From positions 62,001 to 126,000 of the forward strand of contig CAJQUN010000487.1 in NCBI GenBank assembly GCA_907163345.1: 64,000 nucleotides of DNA. Reading direction: 5' to 3'. This document shows positions 34,301 to 41,441 of this stretch, one piece after another. Below the pieces are notes generated by a model, which worked only from the letters and a program-made list of their open reading frames with translations, searched no databases and was not told the origin of the DNA. Every line of letters begins with the position of its first letter. The first letter of the stretch is position 1. Both the position numbers and the translations under genes were made by a program. This DNA comes from Haberlea rhodopensis (lineage: Eukaryota > Streptophyta > Magnoliopsida > Lamiales > Gesneriaceae).

Positions 34301-37300
34301 GAAGATCAAGTGTTTGAGGACTGACAATGGAGGAGAATATACCAACAAGAGGGCATCAAAAGGAAATTCACGGCAGCTTATACACCTCAGCAAATGGAGT
34401 GGCAGAGCGGATGAACATAACTCTATTATACAGGACAATGGTAATGTTGAAAACTGTTGGTTTAGCCAAGTCATTTTGGACAGAAGCAGTTAAAACCGCA
34501 AGTTATATTATCAATCGCTCTCCGTCAGTAGCGACTGAACTGAAGACTCCGATGGAGGTGTGGACTGGCAAGCCGGTTGATTATTCTCGGTTACTCACAT
34601 TTGGAAGTCCAGTGTACGTTCTGTACAATGATCAAGAAAGATCTAAGTTGGATTCTAAATCCAGAAAATGTAATTTCTTGGGCTATGCTGATGGTGTCAA
34701 GAGGTATCGTTTGTGGGATCACACTGCCCACAAACTTATTATCAGCAGGGATGTTATCTTCGAGGAAGATAAAGTCAAGAAAGACAAGGGCACACTGAAT
34801 TCATATAGTACTATGATTCAAGTGGAGAATAAGACAGACGAAGATCAAGTTTCTTCTGAGGTATTACCAGAGCATGAGGAACAAGAATCAGTTATGTGAT
34901 ATCCCCAAAATAATTAATTGCTATTTGGTCAGTAATTATGTTCATGTGATTATTAACGGTGATAATTAATATATGTGTTGGCGTTAATTATCTTAGTGAA
35001 ATGCTTAGTCACAGGGTAGGTGTGACCCGGTAGAGCATTTCAGGGTGCATGTTATGCATGTTGGGTAATTGGGTGTTTTAATGGTTTAATGTGATGGTGG
35101 ATAATTATTTGGTGAAACATGTATCTAATTGGTATTTTGGTGCATTTTGGTATAATGCTTTTAAATATCTTGTTGGGATGTTTTATACACCATGGTAATT
35201 GTGGGAGTGCATTTTAATTAAAACAAACCCACTTATACCCCCCAAACCCCCACTATACCCATCACTTTCATTTTCCCCCAAATCATCCACCCAAACCCTC
35301 ATTCTCTTCCATTTTCGTTTTTGGCTCAAGAGTGGGAGGGAAACCTTTGCAAAAATCTTATTTGTGAGATTTATTGTAAGATTTGGAGTCCCCAAGAGGT
35401 ATGGATACCTCCTTGTTGTTTTTGTAGTGTTTTGATTGAGTTTGAAATGATTTTGGTTGGTTTTGAAATGGGTCATTTTGGGGTTGGAATTATTTTGGAT
35501 GGGTGTTGGATTTTTGAGTTGTGTAAGGTGTTTATTGAAGGTTTTAGTGTTTTTATGTTTTGGGTTTGTTGGTGTAAGTGTTGGTAAGATTGGGGAAGAA
35601 TTTATGGCTTAAAAATGGTGGAAATCGCGATTCTGGTTTTGGCGATCGATCGCCATAAATGGCGCGATCGATCGCCGAGGGCCAGTAGCGAAATATGAAG
35701 CAGGCGATCGATCGCCATGTATGGCGCGATCGATCGCCGCGAGCCAGAGAGATCTGGCGATCGATCGCTACAACGAAGCGATCTATCGGTGAGCCTCGCG
35801 ATCGATCGCCTCGTTGTAGCGATCGATCGCCAGCAGCAGAAAAATGGGGAATGGATTTTTTTGACGAATTTTTGGTATTTGGCTATTATTTGGCTTCTAA
35901 TATGGGGTTGTGTGATTGTGTAGAACCATCCCAGGTGGCGACGCAACCAAGGAAGTGAAGCCATATCAAATTCCACTTTTGGAAAGGTACTTAGAGGACG
36001 TACGGGCACCCAACGGTACATGTATCTATTATACTCATTGATTATGCATTGTGGATGCGAGTATATGTGGAAATGTGCATTGTTGATGCAAATACATGTT
36101 GAATTTATGCATGATGACTATATATGCATATGATGATTGTTGGTGCGTATCCCATGAGTCATGGTCATCCTTTGATGATTTTAATGCTTGCCGCTATTTG
36201 TTTGGTGCCGCTCAATGTGAAGCGAGGGGTGGGAGCGCCGCATGTCACATTGAAGCGTGGTTATTCTATGCCGCCTATATGTGAAGCGAGGGGCATTAAA
36301 ATACATTGTGATGAACGGACTAGGGATTGGTAATTGATGAATATGGAATGGTATTACGTCATGACATGTGTGAACCATTAAATAATCTATTTGATTATAC
36401 TCATGAGTTATGGTACAGGGACATCCCAAAAGGAAGTGTTTAAATGCATGGGAAAAATAGGAAGTGTCTTATTATGAATTATGCATTTACGCCTTATATT
36501 CATATTGTGTTGGATATGAATAACTTTATGCTCATGTTTTGGGGGTTGTCTTTGTAGGTACATTTTGGCATGATAAGGGGGCTAAGGCGGGTCGAGGCGG
36601 TGAGCTTGTGAAGAACACTTTTGATAGATGAATGACATGATTATTTTGTATAGCGTCTACTCTAGGAGTAGTGCAAAACTAAAGTGAAAACATTCATTTG
36701 ATTGGGGATGTAACTAATCCACTTGATAGTCCTTATTTTGGCATGTAATTCTTAAAGCTCATAGTCTCGACACGATCATTTTACTCTGATAATTATGTTA
36801 GCTCTAATTATGCCTTTAATCCGTATTTAAGGAACTAGGGTCCTTACAAGTTGAGTCAGAAGTTTCCAAAGTTCGGCAGTCTACTCGGGAGAGGAGACCA
36901 CCGGGTTGGCTTTCAGATTATGTTACTGAAAGCAATATTGCATATTGTTTATTAACAGAGGATGGTGAGCCATCGAGTTTCCAGGAGGCTACTCGAAGTT
37001 CTGATGTATCCTATAGATGACAACAATGCGGGAAGAATTGGAAACCTTGGACAGAAACAAAACTTGGGATCTTGTAACACAACCACGATGACGAAAAGTC
37101 ATCGGTAACAAATGGGTCTATAAGATCAAACGTGATGGTAACAACCAAGTGAAAAGATATCGTGCAAGATTGGAGGTGAAAAGATATGCTCAGAGTAGTA
37201 TTGGCGTTATGTGCAGTGTTTGACCTACATCTAGAGCAGCTAGACGTGAAATGGTTTTTCTTCATGGAGATCTTGAAGAAGAAATTTATATGCTCCAACC

Positions 37301-40300
37301 AGAAGGTTTTGCTGAAATAGGCAAAGAGAACTTGGTTTGTAGGTTGAACAAATCTATGTACGATCTCAAACAGGTGCTGAGGTGTTGGTACAAGAGATTT
37401 GATTCATATATCATGAGCCTTGGGTACAACATACTTAATGCAGATCCTTGTGCATATTACAAGAGATATGTGGACGATGATTACATCATTTTGTTGTTGT
37501 ACATGGACGACATGTTGGTAGCATGCCCCAACAAAGATCGAGTCCAAGAATTGAAGGCACAGTTGGCTAGGGAATTTGATATGAAGGACTTGGGACCAGC
37601 AAACAAGATTCTAGGGATGCAAGTTCATCGAGACAGAATTAACAAAAATATTTGGCTTTCCCAGAGAAATTATTTGAAGAAAATCTTGCAATGCTTCAAC
37701 ATGCAAGATTGTAAGCCAATTTCGACCCCTTCCTGTTAACTTCAAGTTATCCTCTGATATGTGTCCTAGCAGTGAAGCGGAGAGGATGAAAATGTCTTGA
37801 GTACCGTATGCATCAGCGGTGGGAAGTTTAATGTTTGCTATGATCTGTACAAGACCAGACATTGCACAAGCAGTGGGAGCAATCAGTCGGTACATGGCGA
37901 AGAGTGCATTGGAGTACAGTTAAGAGGATCCTTAGATACATTACCGGTATTGAATGCTACATTATGTTACAGAGGATCAGACTTTACACTCAGGGCTATG
38001 TGGATTCAGATTATGCAGGTGATCCGGATAAAAGAAATCTACTACTGGTTATGTGTTTACACTTGCAGGAGGAGCTAGGGGTGAGCAAAAGTTCGGTTAA
38101 AACCGAACAAACCGAAAAAACCGAAATATTTTGGAAAATCGCTCGGTTATTTCCGAAATTCGGTTTTGATTTTTTAAAAAATCGGTTAATTCGGTTCGGT
38201 TTCGGTTTTCATTTTAAAAATATCGGTTAACCGAATAAACCGAAAATTTTAATTTTTTAATATTTTTTTAAAAAATAAATTGTTTTTTATTTTTAAAAAA
38301 ATCAATTAATATCATTCTTTATTTAAATTTTACTTTTTTAATTTTTAAAATCATATAATCTAATTATTTTAATTTTTAAAATCACCTTATCTAATTTTTA
38401 AAATTTATTTTATTTTTTTTAAAAAAATATCGGTTAATTCGGTTACCGACCGAAATAACCGATTTTTTATCGGTTCGGTCGGTTCGGTTTTGAAAAATAA
38501 ATCGGTCGGTTCGGTTACAGTTTTAGAAATCGGTTCGGTTCGATTTTCAGAAATTCGGTTCGGTCGGTAACCGAACCGGCCGAATGCTCACCCCTAGGAG
38601 GAGCAGTAAGCTGGGTTTCAAAACTGCAAACAGTTGTGGCGTTATCTACAACGGAGGCAGAATATGGCAGCTACACAAGCTTGCAAGGAGACGATATGGA
38701 TTCAAAGGCTATTGGAGGAGATTGACCATAAACAAGAGAAAGTTCATTTGTTTTGTGACAATCAAAGTGCCTTGCATATTGCAAGGAATCCAGCTTTTCA
38801 TTCCAGGACGAAACACATTGGAGTATAGTTTCACTTTGTGCGAGAAGTGGTAGAAGAAGGAACTGTGGATACGAAGAAAATTCATACGAAGGAGAACCTA
38901 GCTGATTTTCTGACAAAGCAGGTTAATACTGATAAGTTTGAGTGGTGTGGATCCTCAAGTGGCCTAGCAGAAACATAAGCAGCAGGGTGTGGCAAGATCG
39001 AAAGGATGTGTGAAGGTACATGGTTCACAATCAAATCTCCAAGTGGGGGAAATGTCGGCAATAATTTGTCAAACCAGCTTGAGGAATTTTCAAAGGCATT
39101 TAATGAGATGTTGACAATTGTAAACCAATTAATGGATGGCAGCTGGTGGTAGGTGGAGAACGCGTAAAGAATTGGGGCTCCTATAAATAGGGCTCCCTCC
39201 CCCTCATTTCCAGTATCTCATTTTCAGAGTGTTCTCTCATATCTCTATATTTGAGTGTGTATTCTATAATTTTGTGAGGTAGTTTTTTTCCTATATTGAG
39301 AGTGTTGTTCTCTTTGAAAGATAGTGAGAGGTTGTAACCCAAAAAATATTATAGTGGAATCTTTTCATCTTGCCTATGATTTTTACCCTAATAATTTTTA
39401 AGGGTTTCTCATGTAAATTCTGATGTCCATTTTATTCCTCATTTTCGCTATTTTCTCTCATATTGCCACACCTGGGACCAACTTTTGTGTGCTGTGTCGC
39501 TTCGGAATGGTAGCCTATGACTTGGAGCTACCAGACCCTTCTCACATCCACTCTATTTTCCATGTGTAATTACTCCGACCTTCCAAAGGACCTCGGTCTC
39601 CTTCAGTCACACCGCTTCCTTCACTAGATGCCGATGGCCGCCTCCTTCTCATTCCCAAGAGCATTATTGATACACAAAAAATTTGGAGAAAAGAAATACA
39701 ACTAGAACAAGCTTTGATCAAATGGAGCAATTTAATTAAAGAGACAGCATTGGTGGAGACACTTAACCTCCACTCAATAATCAAGAGAAAATTCTGGAAA
39801 CCTGACCTTCAATGGGCCTTCAGGACAAGGCCACTCTCGAGCGGCGGGAAATTGATATGAGCACATCACCAATTGATCATGCCTATCGGCCCACCGACAA
39901 GAAACGCCCACTTAACTTCCCCGTCAACAATTGTTTTACCACTTTCTTGTAATGTCCAGAATTTTAGGAAATCAGTGGCTTTTATTAGAAGTTATGGGTT
40001 TAATGTTTTAGTGGTAGCCGACAGTTAGGATTTCTAGTTGTATCATGTTTGTATTGAAACAACTCTTTGATTATCAGACGATAAGAAGAAATTGGTTATT
40101 TCAATTGTTTTCACTAACTCTGTCATCTCAATTTTAGTAGTGTTCGAACTCACACTACAAAAACAGAGTTCAACCCACACACATCCTATCTTTAAAGGTG
40201 GGAGAAACATCACAAGGGCTTCTCTCGGTGCATAACATAAAGCCCCGAAAAAACTTAAATATTAAAGATATTTAGAAATATTTATTTCCATGGATCGCTA

Positions 40301-41154
40301 CATCGGGTTTGCCCCTATTTCCCATGCCCCAGTTTTGAAAAAAAAATAAAAATTTAATTAATGCAAATTAATTTTCTTTTTTAATTTCTTTTTTTACCAA
40401 ATTTAACACATTAGATCACGTCTTAATATTATAAAAAGAACATAGCTAGGAATCTTAAATTCCAAGATTGCTAATTTAGTACCTGAGAAATTTTCTTGAC
40501 AGTAGCCATTGACGTCTCAGCTCGAGCATTGGCAAACCTCCAGTGCAACAACCTGTTGTACGCCACGCTGAACTGATGGTACTCTTCCTCCAATGCAGGC
40601 GAAACTTTCTTCTGTCTCAAGTACTTTAGCACCCCGCCAACGCCCAGGCTTTTCGATCCCTTCTTCACCGATTTCTCCAAGGTCGCCGGAGATTTCTGGC
40701 GCACCACAGCTGGAGCACCCGCCTGAGATTTAAAAAGAGCCAAAGCCCCCGCCGCAGCTGGAGATTTTTGATGAACCATAACCGCCGCCGCCGCAGCTAT
40801 TGAAGAACCAGTCAAAGCTCGGCCTGGGGACAATGCCCATGCAGAAGGAGAAGTGGATGCCGATCTCGTTTTCCTCGGCGGCGCTTCGCTCTTGCTCTTG
40901 GCCCGAGGCAGAAACCTGACAAACCCACCTTCGCCGCCACCATCGGTGGTTTCTGGTGGCTTCTTCTTCGTTTTCACTGTAGAAGTGCTGGAATTTTCTT
41001 TGCCTTTAGAGGGTCTGGAGAATTTGGACATAAAGGTCTGCACGTCGGCTATTGAAGTTACCACAGTTCCCCCGCTTTTGCTTCGGAGAAGCCAAGGGGA
41101 GGTGCCGCCTGCTACGGCGGCGTGTTGGTGCCTCTGCCGTTGTGGGTCGTCCAT
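24723..41154 (-). CDS. QWRF7: QWRF motif-containing protein (QWRF7-like), five exons
   Basis: Exons on the minus strand: 41154-40483, 29011-28775, 28408-28319, 27438-27328 and 24788-24723, giving 224+79+30+37+21 = 391 codons. Every junction has GT donor and AG acceptor and is phase 0. QWRF (DUF566) proteins bind microtubules; the AUG8 member is an augmin subunit and EDE1 acts in endosperm mitosis. What is seen: a basic, Ser/Pro-rich N-terminal half with SPSAWALSPGR; the signature region LLHWRFANARAE (His replaces the Gln of the name motif, residues 204-207); ILNSQMSLLNQWSRLEAKN; SAASFCLPLLH; and a C-terminal end SLRAHRIQ. The ATG at 41154 has G at +4. Intron 1 is 11.5 kb of nested transposons; without the chromovirus it would be about 0.65 kb. 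The QWRF7 label rests on short length and is less certain than the family. Confidence 0.88.
25171..25333 (-). mobile_element. Miniature non-autonomous Helitron (163 bp)
   Basis: On the minus strand it begins TCTATACCATATATAATG and ends with hairpin TGCACGC/GCGTGCA (25183-25199, 3-nt loop), eight bases, then CTAG. Insertion lies precisely between A and T, with no target duplication. These are the canonical Helitron terminal features. It lies in intron 4 of the QWRF gene. Confidence 0.78.
25333..25359. repeat. (AT)n microsatellite
   Basis: A run of AT dinucleotides directly abuts the 5' end of the mini-Helitron. Confidence 0.9.
25629..25790. repeat. Degenerate two-copy tandem duplication
   Basis: Two copies of about 80 bp share GACTTA..ACAAAACTTAG, a CACC/CACTCC stretch, AATGCGCCAG/AATACGCCAG and GGAGCGTCA/GGAACATCA. 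They are strongly diverged and carry no coding signal. Confidence 0.45.
26102..26723. mobile_element. MITE, PIF/Harbinger-like
   Basis: Ends GCTGTGTTTACTT and AGTAAACACAACC are imperfect terminal inverted repeats. Flanks TTA (26099-26101) and TGA (26724-26726) could be a decayed 3-bp duplication. The interior is about 80% A/T and non-coding. It lies in intron 4 of the QWRF gene. Confidence 0.5.
27021..27100. repeat. Exact 40-bp tandem duplication
   Basis: Units 27021-27060 and 27061-27100 are identical, each AATAACGCAATATTTTGATT followed by CAAATATCGAAAAAAAAATA. This looks like a recent slippage event in intron 4 of the QWRF gene. Confidence 0.9.
27328..27438 (-). CDS. QWRF7: QWRF gene exon 4
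   Basis: Acceptor TGTGAAG|GCTGAG, donor CTAGAG|GTAATT. The 37 codons include ELAVVLQQQKQLSEELENSI and end AASLE. Unspliced read-through would add about 28 unrelated residues. Confidence 0.84.
28077..28258 (+). mobile_element. Au-like SINE (tRNA-derived)
   Basis: The sequence has a pol III box A-like stretch (GGTGGTCTTGGCCCAACTTG), a box B-like stretch (GGTTATGCGTTCTAGCC), then GTGGAAACAACATATTTGCA and GGGAAAGACTGCATACG, and ends TTTGCTCTTTTTT. This order is that of the widespread plant Au SINE. It lies in intron 3 of the QWRF gene, antisense to it. Target duplications are not clear. Confidence 0.78.
28319..28408 (-). CDS. QWRF7: QWRF gene exon 3
   Basis: Acceptor TACACAG|GCAGAT, donor TTGCAG|GTATAA. 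The 30 codons include the conserved stretch AMSKAVGVMDNIEATI. Confidence 0.86.
28775..29011 (-). CDS. QWRF7: QWRF gene exon 2
   Basis: Acceptor ATGTTGCAG|AAAAAG, donor TCTAAA|GTGAGT. The 79 codons encode the helical core, with MAEKRTHIQKLKHDIKLNHI followed by the QMSLLNQWSRLEAKN stretch conserved in the family. Confidence 0.87.
29181..29323. mobile_element. Short hAT-like foldback MITE
   Basis: Ends TAGGGGTATGCC and GTGTACACCCCTA resemble those of the larger MITE at 38076-38596. The interior has CGGTAAAACC, CCGAACC and TTCGGTTAATTCG stretches. Flanking 8-mers (GGACGGTG, GGGCAAAT) match poorly, so it is old. It lies in intron 1 of the QWRF gene, outside the chromovirus. Confidence 0.55.
29377..30015 (+). 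repeat. 5' LTR of chromovirus derivative (with foldback insertion)
   Basis: The LTR is about 332 bp without the 307-bp foldback insertion, close to the 339-bp 3' LTR at 39853-40191. A primer-site-like stretch TTGGTGCTCTCGTCC follows at 30018. Confidence 0.78.
29592..29898. mobile_element. Compound foldback element (64-bp palindrome plus 243-bp TIR element)
   Basis: AATACACATATATGGGG heads occur at 29592 and 29656, with inverted copies ending at 29655 and 29898. The right part (29656-29898) has inverted arms of about 55 bp, from AATACACATATATGGGG to CAGAAGTGTGAG, around a unique centre. The left part is a head joined directly to an inverted arm with no centre. It is absent from the corresponding LTRs at 39853 and 44636. 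Confidence 0.75.
30042..30598 (+). pseudogene. Chromovirus gag N-terminus fused to integrase C-terminus
   Basis: After the primer site an ATG at 30042 opens a short gag-like stretch (MPPKPTQAQPRSDETCK). The sequence then passes, by internal deletion, into the integrase tail QEKQFEPGDLVFLKLQTYQQ and the GPY/F-type motif YYGPF. It is broken at 30598 by the Copia insertion. A continuous 228-codon frame (30017-30703) spans this region, but it mixes frames of different origin and runs into the Copia LTR, so it is not a gene. Confidence 0.65.
30604..31059 (+). repeat. 5' LTR of Copia element
   Basis: This 456-bp LTR begins TGTCGGGAATAATATG and ends GGGGCCAACA. A TATA box (TATAAATA, 30759-30766) lies in CTCC..GGGCTCC context, repeated in the 3' LTR at 39182-39189 and in the duplicate at 44059-44066. 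Confidence 0.88.
30759..30766 (+). promoter_or_regulatory. TATA box in Copia LTR
   Basis: TATAAATA lies 155 bp into the LTR and is conserved in all three LTR copies of this element in the window. It points towards the sense strand of the element, opposite to the QWRF gene, so transcription from it would be antisense to intron 1. Confidence 0.6.
31062..31073 (+). other. Primer-binding site, initiator tRNA-Met type
   Basis: TGGTATCAGAGC lies two bases after the 5' LTR, the exact standard Copia primer site. Confidence 0.88.
31184..31643 (+). pseudogene. Copia gag, N-terminal part
   Basis: Starting at the ATG (31184), the translation reads MGARFENKMFNGSNFML followed, after a frame break, by MKMQAVLRKDKCLVA. 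Later come HINTLNTLFSQLTTLGHKIE and EFLLQDLPDSYDQLI, typical of Tnt1/Tork-type gag. It is cut at 31643 by the Athila solo LTR and resumes at 33201. Confidence 0.8.
31644..33195 (+). repeat. Athila-like solo LTR inside Copia gag
   Basis: This 1552-bp LTR begins TGATGTGACTAG and ends GCTCCCA, with flanks TTAGT (31639-31643) and TGAGT (33196-33200), a one-mismatch duplication. It contains GTGGGATCGATCCCTACT near its end and a decayed palindrome cluster (GGCGATCGATCG, GGCGATTGATCGCC, GCGATCGAACGCC) at about 32014-32100. Confidence 0.87.
33201..33460 (+). pseudogene. Copia gag C-terminus with zinc knuckle
   Basis: This continues gag after the solo LTR. KSKSKKRNFYCYKCGGKGNF carries a CCHC-type knuckle in which the expected His is replaced by Asn (CYKCGGKGNFKKDC). 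The frame stops at 33458. Confidence 0.78.
33541..34889 (+). pseudogene. Copia protease remnant and integrase
   Basis: A DSGTTWHM-like protease box is recoverable near 33552 across a frameshift. VRHVKGLTKNLLSLGQLDDI and WHRKLGHMSERGLK give the pre-integrase zinc domain. Next come FVSFIDDFSRRCWVYPI and CLRTDNGGEYT of the integrase core, then NGVAERMN and AVKTASYIINRSP. The C-terminal piece ends at EEQESV, where the solo LTR 34895-36848 interrupts. Several frameshifts make it non-functional. Confidence 0.83.
34895..36848 (+). repeat. Solo LTR (relative of the LARD family) inside Copia element
   Basis: This 1954-bp LTR begins TGTGATATCCCC and ends GGGTCCTTACA, with flanks AGTTA (34890-34894) and AGTTG (36849-36853). 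Its ends match those of the element at 6170-13448. It shares the GCCGCT-rich stretch (about 36190-36290) and a spacer TAGTAGCGAAATATGA-like block between palindromes. It holds the densest palindrome cluster of the window. Confidence 0.86.
35641..35832. repeat. GGCGATCGATCGCC palindrome cluster
   Basis: About eight copies lie in under 200 bp, the first perfect ones at 35641-35654 and 35703-35716, with others near 35664, 35726, 35757, 35798 and 35819. One decayed copy is near 35778. The first four align in order and spacing with the ACC..GGT palindromes at 6881-6975. Confidence 0.88.
36854..37740 (+). pseudogene. Copia reverse transcriptase (left duplicate)
   Basis: After the solo LTR the sequence resumes with RERRPPGWLSDYV and EATRSSDVS. 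Then come NKWVYKIKRDGNNQVKRYRA, a deletion, FLHGDLEEEIYMLQPEGF, RCWYKRFDSYIMSLGYN and the active-site box LLLYMDDMLVA. It ends GMQVHRDRINKNIWLSQRNY and NMQDCKPISTP. The stretch between VKRYA and the VFDLH block lacks about 20 residues; the right copy shares this deletion. Confidence 0.83.
37741..38075 (+). pseudogene. Copia RNase H, N-terminal part (left duplicate)
   Basis: Frames contain NFKLSSDMCPSSEAER-type sequence, TRPDIAQAVGA-like and RILRYITGIE motifs, and GYVDSDYAGDPDKRN. It is interrupted at 38075 by the hAT MITE. Confidence 0.76.
38076..38596. mobile_element. hAT-type MITE with 8-bp target duplication
   Basis: This 521-bp element has ends TAGGGGTGAGC and GCTCACCCCTA, exact inverted repeats. 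It is flanked by a perfect 8-bp duplication GGAGGAGC (38068-38075 and 38597-38604). The interior is rich in CGGTT/AACCG runs that pair end to end, with an A/T-rich core. The duplicate copy of this locus has the uninterrupted site (GCAGGAGGAGCAGTAAGC near 43592). Confidence 0.9.
38605..38970 (+). pseudogene. Copia RNase H, C-terminal part (left duplicate)
   Basis: This continues after the MITE with AVSWVSKLQTVVALSTTEAE-like sequence (one frame broken), then VHLFCDNQSALHIARNPAFH, SRTKHIGV, HFVREVVEEG, KIHTKENLADFLTKQVNTD and the C-terminal WCGSSSGLAET. Confidence 0.78.
39041..39052 (+). other. Polypurine tract of Copia element
   Basis: AAGTGGGGGAAA lies immediately before the 3' LTR (TGTCGGCAATAATTTG). 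Confidence 0.82.
39053..39484 (+). repeat. 3' LTR of Copia element (left)
   Basis: This 432-bp LTR is homologous to 30604-31059. The last base is T instead of A (CCAACT), whereas the right duplicate keeps CCAACA. Confidence 0.86.
39490..39852 (+). pseudogene. Chromovirus integrase C-terminus and chromodomain-like tail
   Basis: The frame reads VAYDLELPDPSHIHSIFHV, then PSKGPRSPSVTPLPSLDADG, IDTQKIWRKEIQLEQALIKW and KRKFWKPDLQWAF. This is the normal end of chromovirus pol: integrase tail plus a chromodomain-like segment. The 3' LTR follows at once. The same piece recurs at 44272-44635. Confidence 0.76.
39853..40191 (+). repeat. 3' LTR of chromovirus derivative (left)
   Basis: It begins TGATATGAGCACATCACC and ends CCTATCT. 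TTAAA follows, matching the left flank at 29372-29376. Confidence 0.82.
40483..41154 (-). CDS. QWRF7: QWRF gene exon 1 (proximal copy)
   Basis: This exon holds 224 codons from ATG to the donor CAG|GTACTA. The N-terminal part is low-complexity and basic (KTKKKPPE, RKTRSAS), with several SPA/KSPA motifs that are possible mitotic-kinase sites (inference). It ends within the conserved domain, shortly after HWRFANARAE. Reading through the donor gives an immediate stop (VLN*). Confidence 0.88.
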
Positions 41155-41226
41155 AGTACTTACAGAAGTCGCTTACAAAAATAAAGCATGCACGTATGTG
41201 AAAGTTATTTGAGTTATTTATTTAAG

Positions 41227-41232
41227 TATATA
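41227..41232 (-). promoter_or_regulatory. Probable TATA box of QWRF gene (proximal copy)
   Basis: TATATA lies 73 bp upstream of the ATG, in CCCCTATATACTTAAA context on the minus strand. Farther upstream GGTTGACTTTGACTTG contains two W-box-like TTGAC cores. The same box is kept in the distal copy at 46010-46015. Confidence 0.45.
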
Positions 41233-41441
41233 GGGGTAAAGGTGTAAATATACTAGTCCTACAAGTCAAAGTCAACCTAATGGAAAGGAAGTTGGGAGCA
41301 CGTTATAATAAGGGCTTTGGTTCTCCACTAACTTAGGATTCCGTCAATTGGTTAGTGTTAACCGCCTCACTTTTTCTTCCAAGTTTGTTTGTATATATTT
41401 GGTGAAGACTCGAATCTGCATTATAAATCAACTCAACAGAT

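Larger units (their letters stand above)
30604..39484 (+). mobile_element. Ty1/Copia element (Tork/Tnt1-like), degenerate, carrying three insertions
   Basis: The 5' LTR (30604-31059) and 3' LTR (39053-39484) are flanked by the target duplication TTTGT (30599-30603 and 39485-39489). The primer site is tRNA-iMet type. Gag, protease, integrase, RT and RNase H occur in Copia order with stops and frameshifts. Inside it lie an Athila solo LTR (31644-33195), a second solo LTR (34895-36848) and a hAT MITE (38076-38596). Without these it would be about 4.8 kb. It is inserted in the chromovirus 29377-40191. Confidence 0.88.
29377..40191 (+). mobile_element. Chromovirus (Ty3/Gypsy) deletion derivative inserted in QWRF intron 1
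   Basis: LTRs start TGATATGAGCACATCACC (29377 and 39853) and end at CCTATCA (30015) and CCTATCT (40191). The target duplication TTAAA is at 29372-29376 and 40192-40196. Between the LTRs, once younger insertions are removed, only about 1 kb of internal sequence remains: a gag start joined to the integrase tail and chromodomain. Protease, RT and RNase H are missing. Foldback DNA 29592-29898 sits in the 5' LTR, and the Copia element 30604-39484 sits in the integrase region. Confidence 0.83.
37011..41441. repeat. Left copy of segmental duplication containing QWRF exon 1
   Basis: From mid-Copia RT (CTATAGATGACAAC) to beyond the QWRF promoter (ATCAACTCAACAGAT), this segment is collinear with 42563-46225. 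Differences are the hAT MITE present only here, a missing LTR start and a shorter RNase H region in the right copy, and scattered substitutions. Confidence 0.9.

Noticed and set aside
40853..41212. 119-codon open frame antisense to QWRF exon 1 (and 45636-45995)
   Set aside because: It is a mirror of the GC-rich exon on the other strand and has no recognisable domain.
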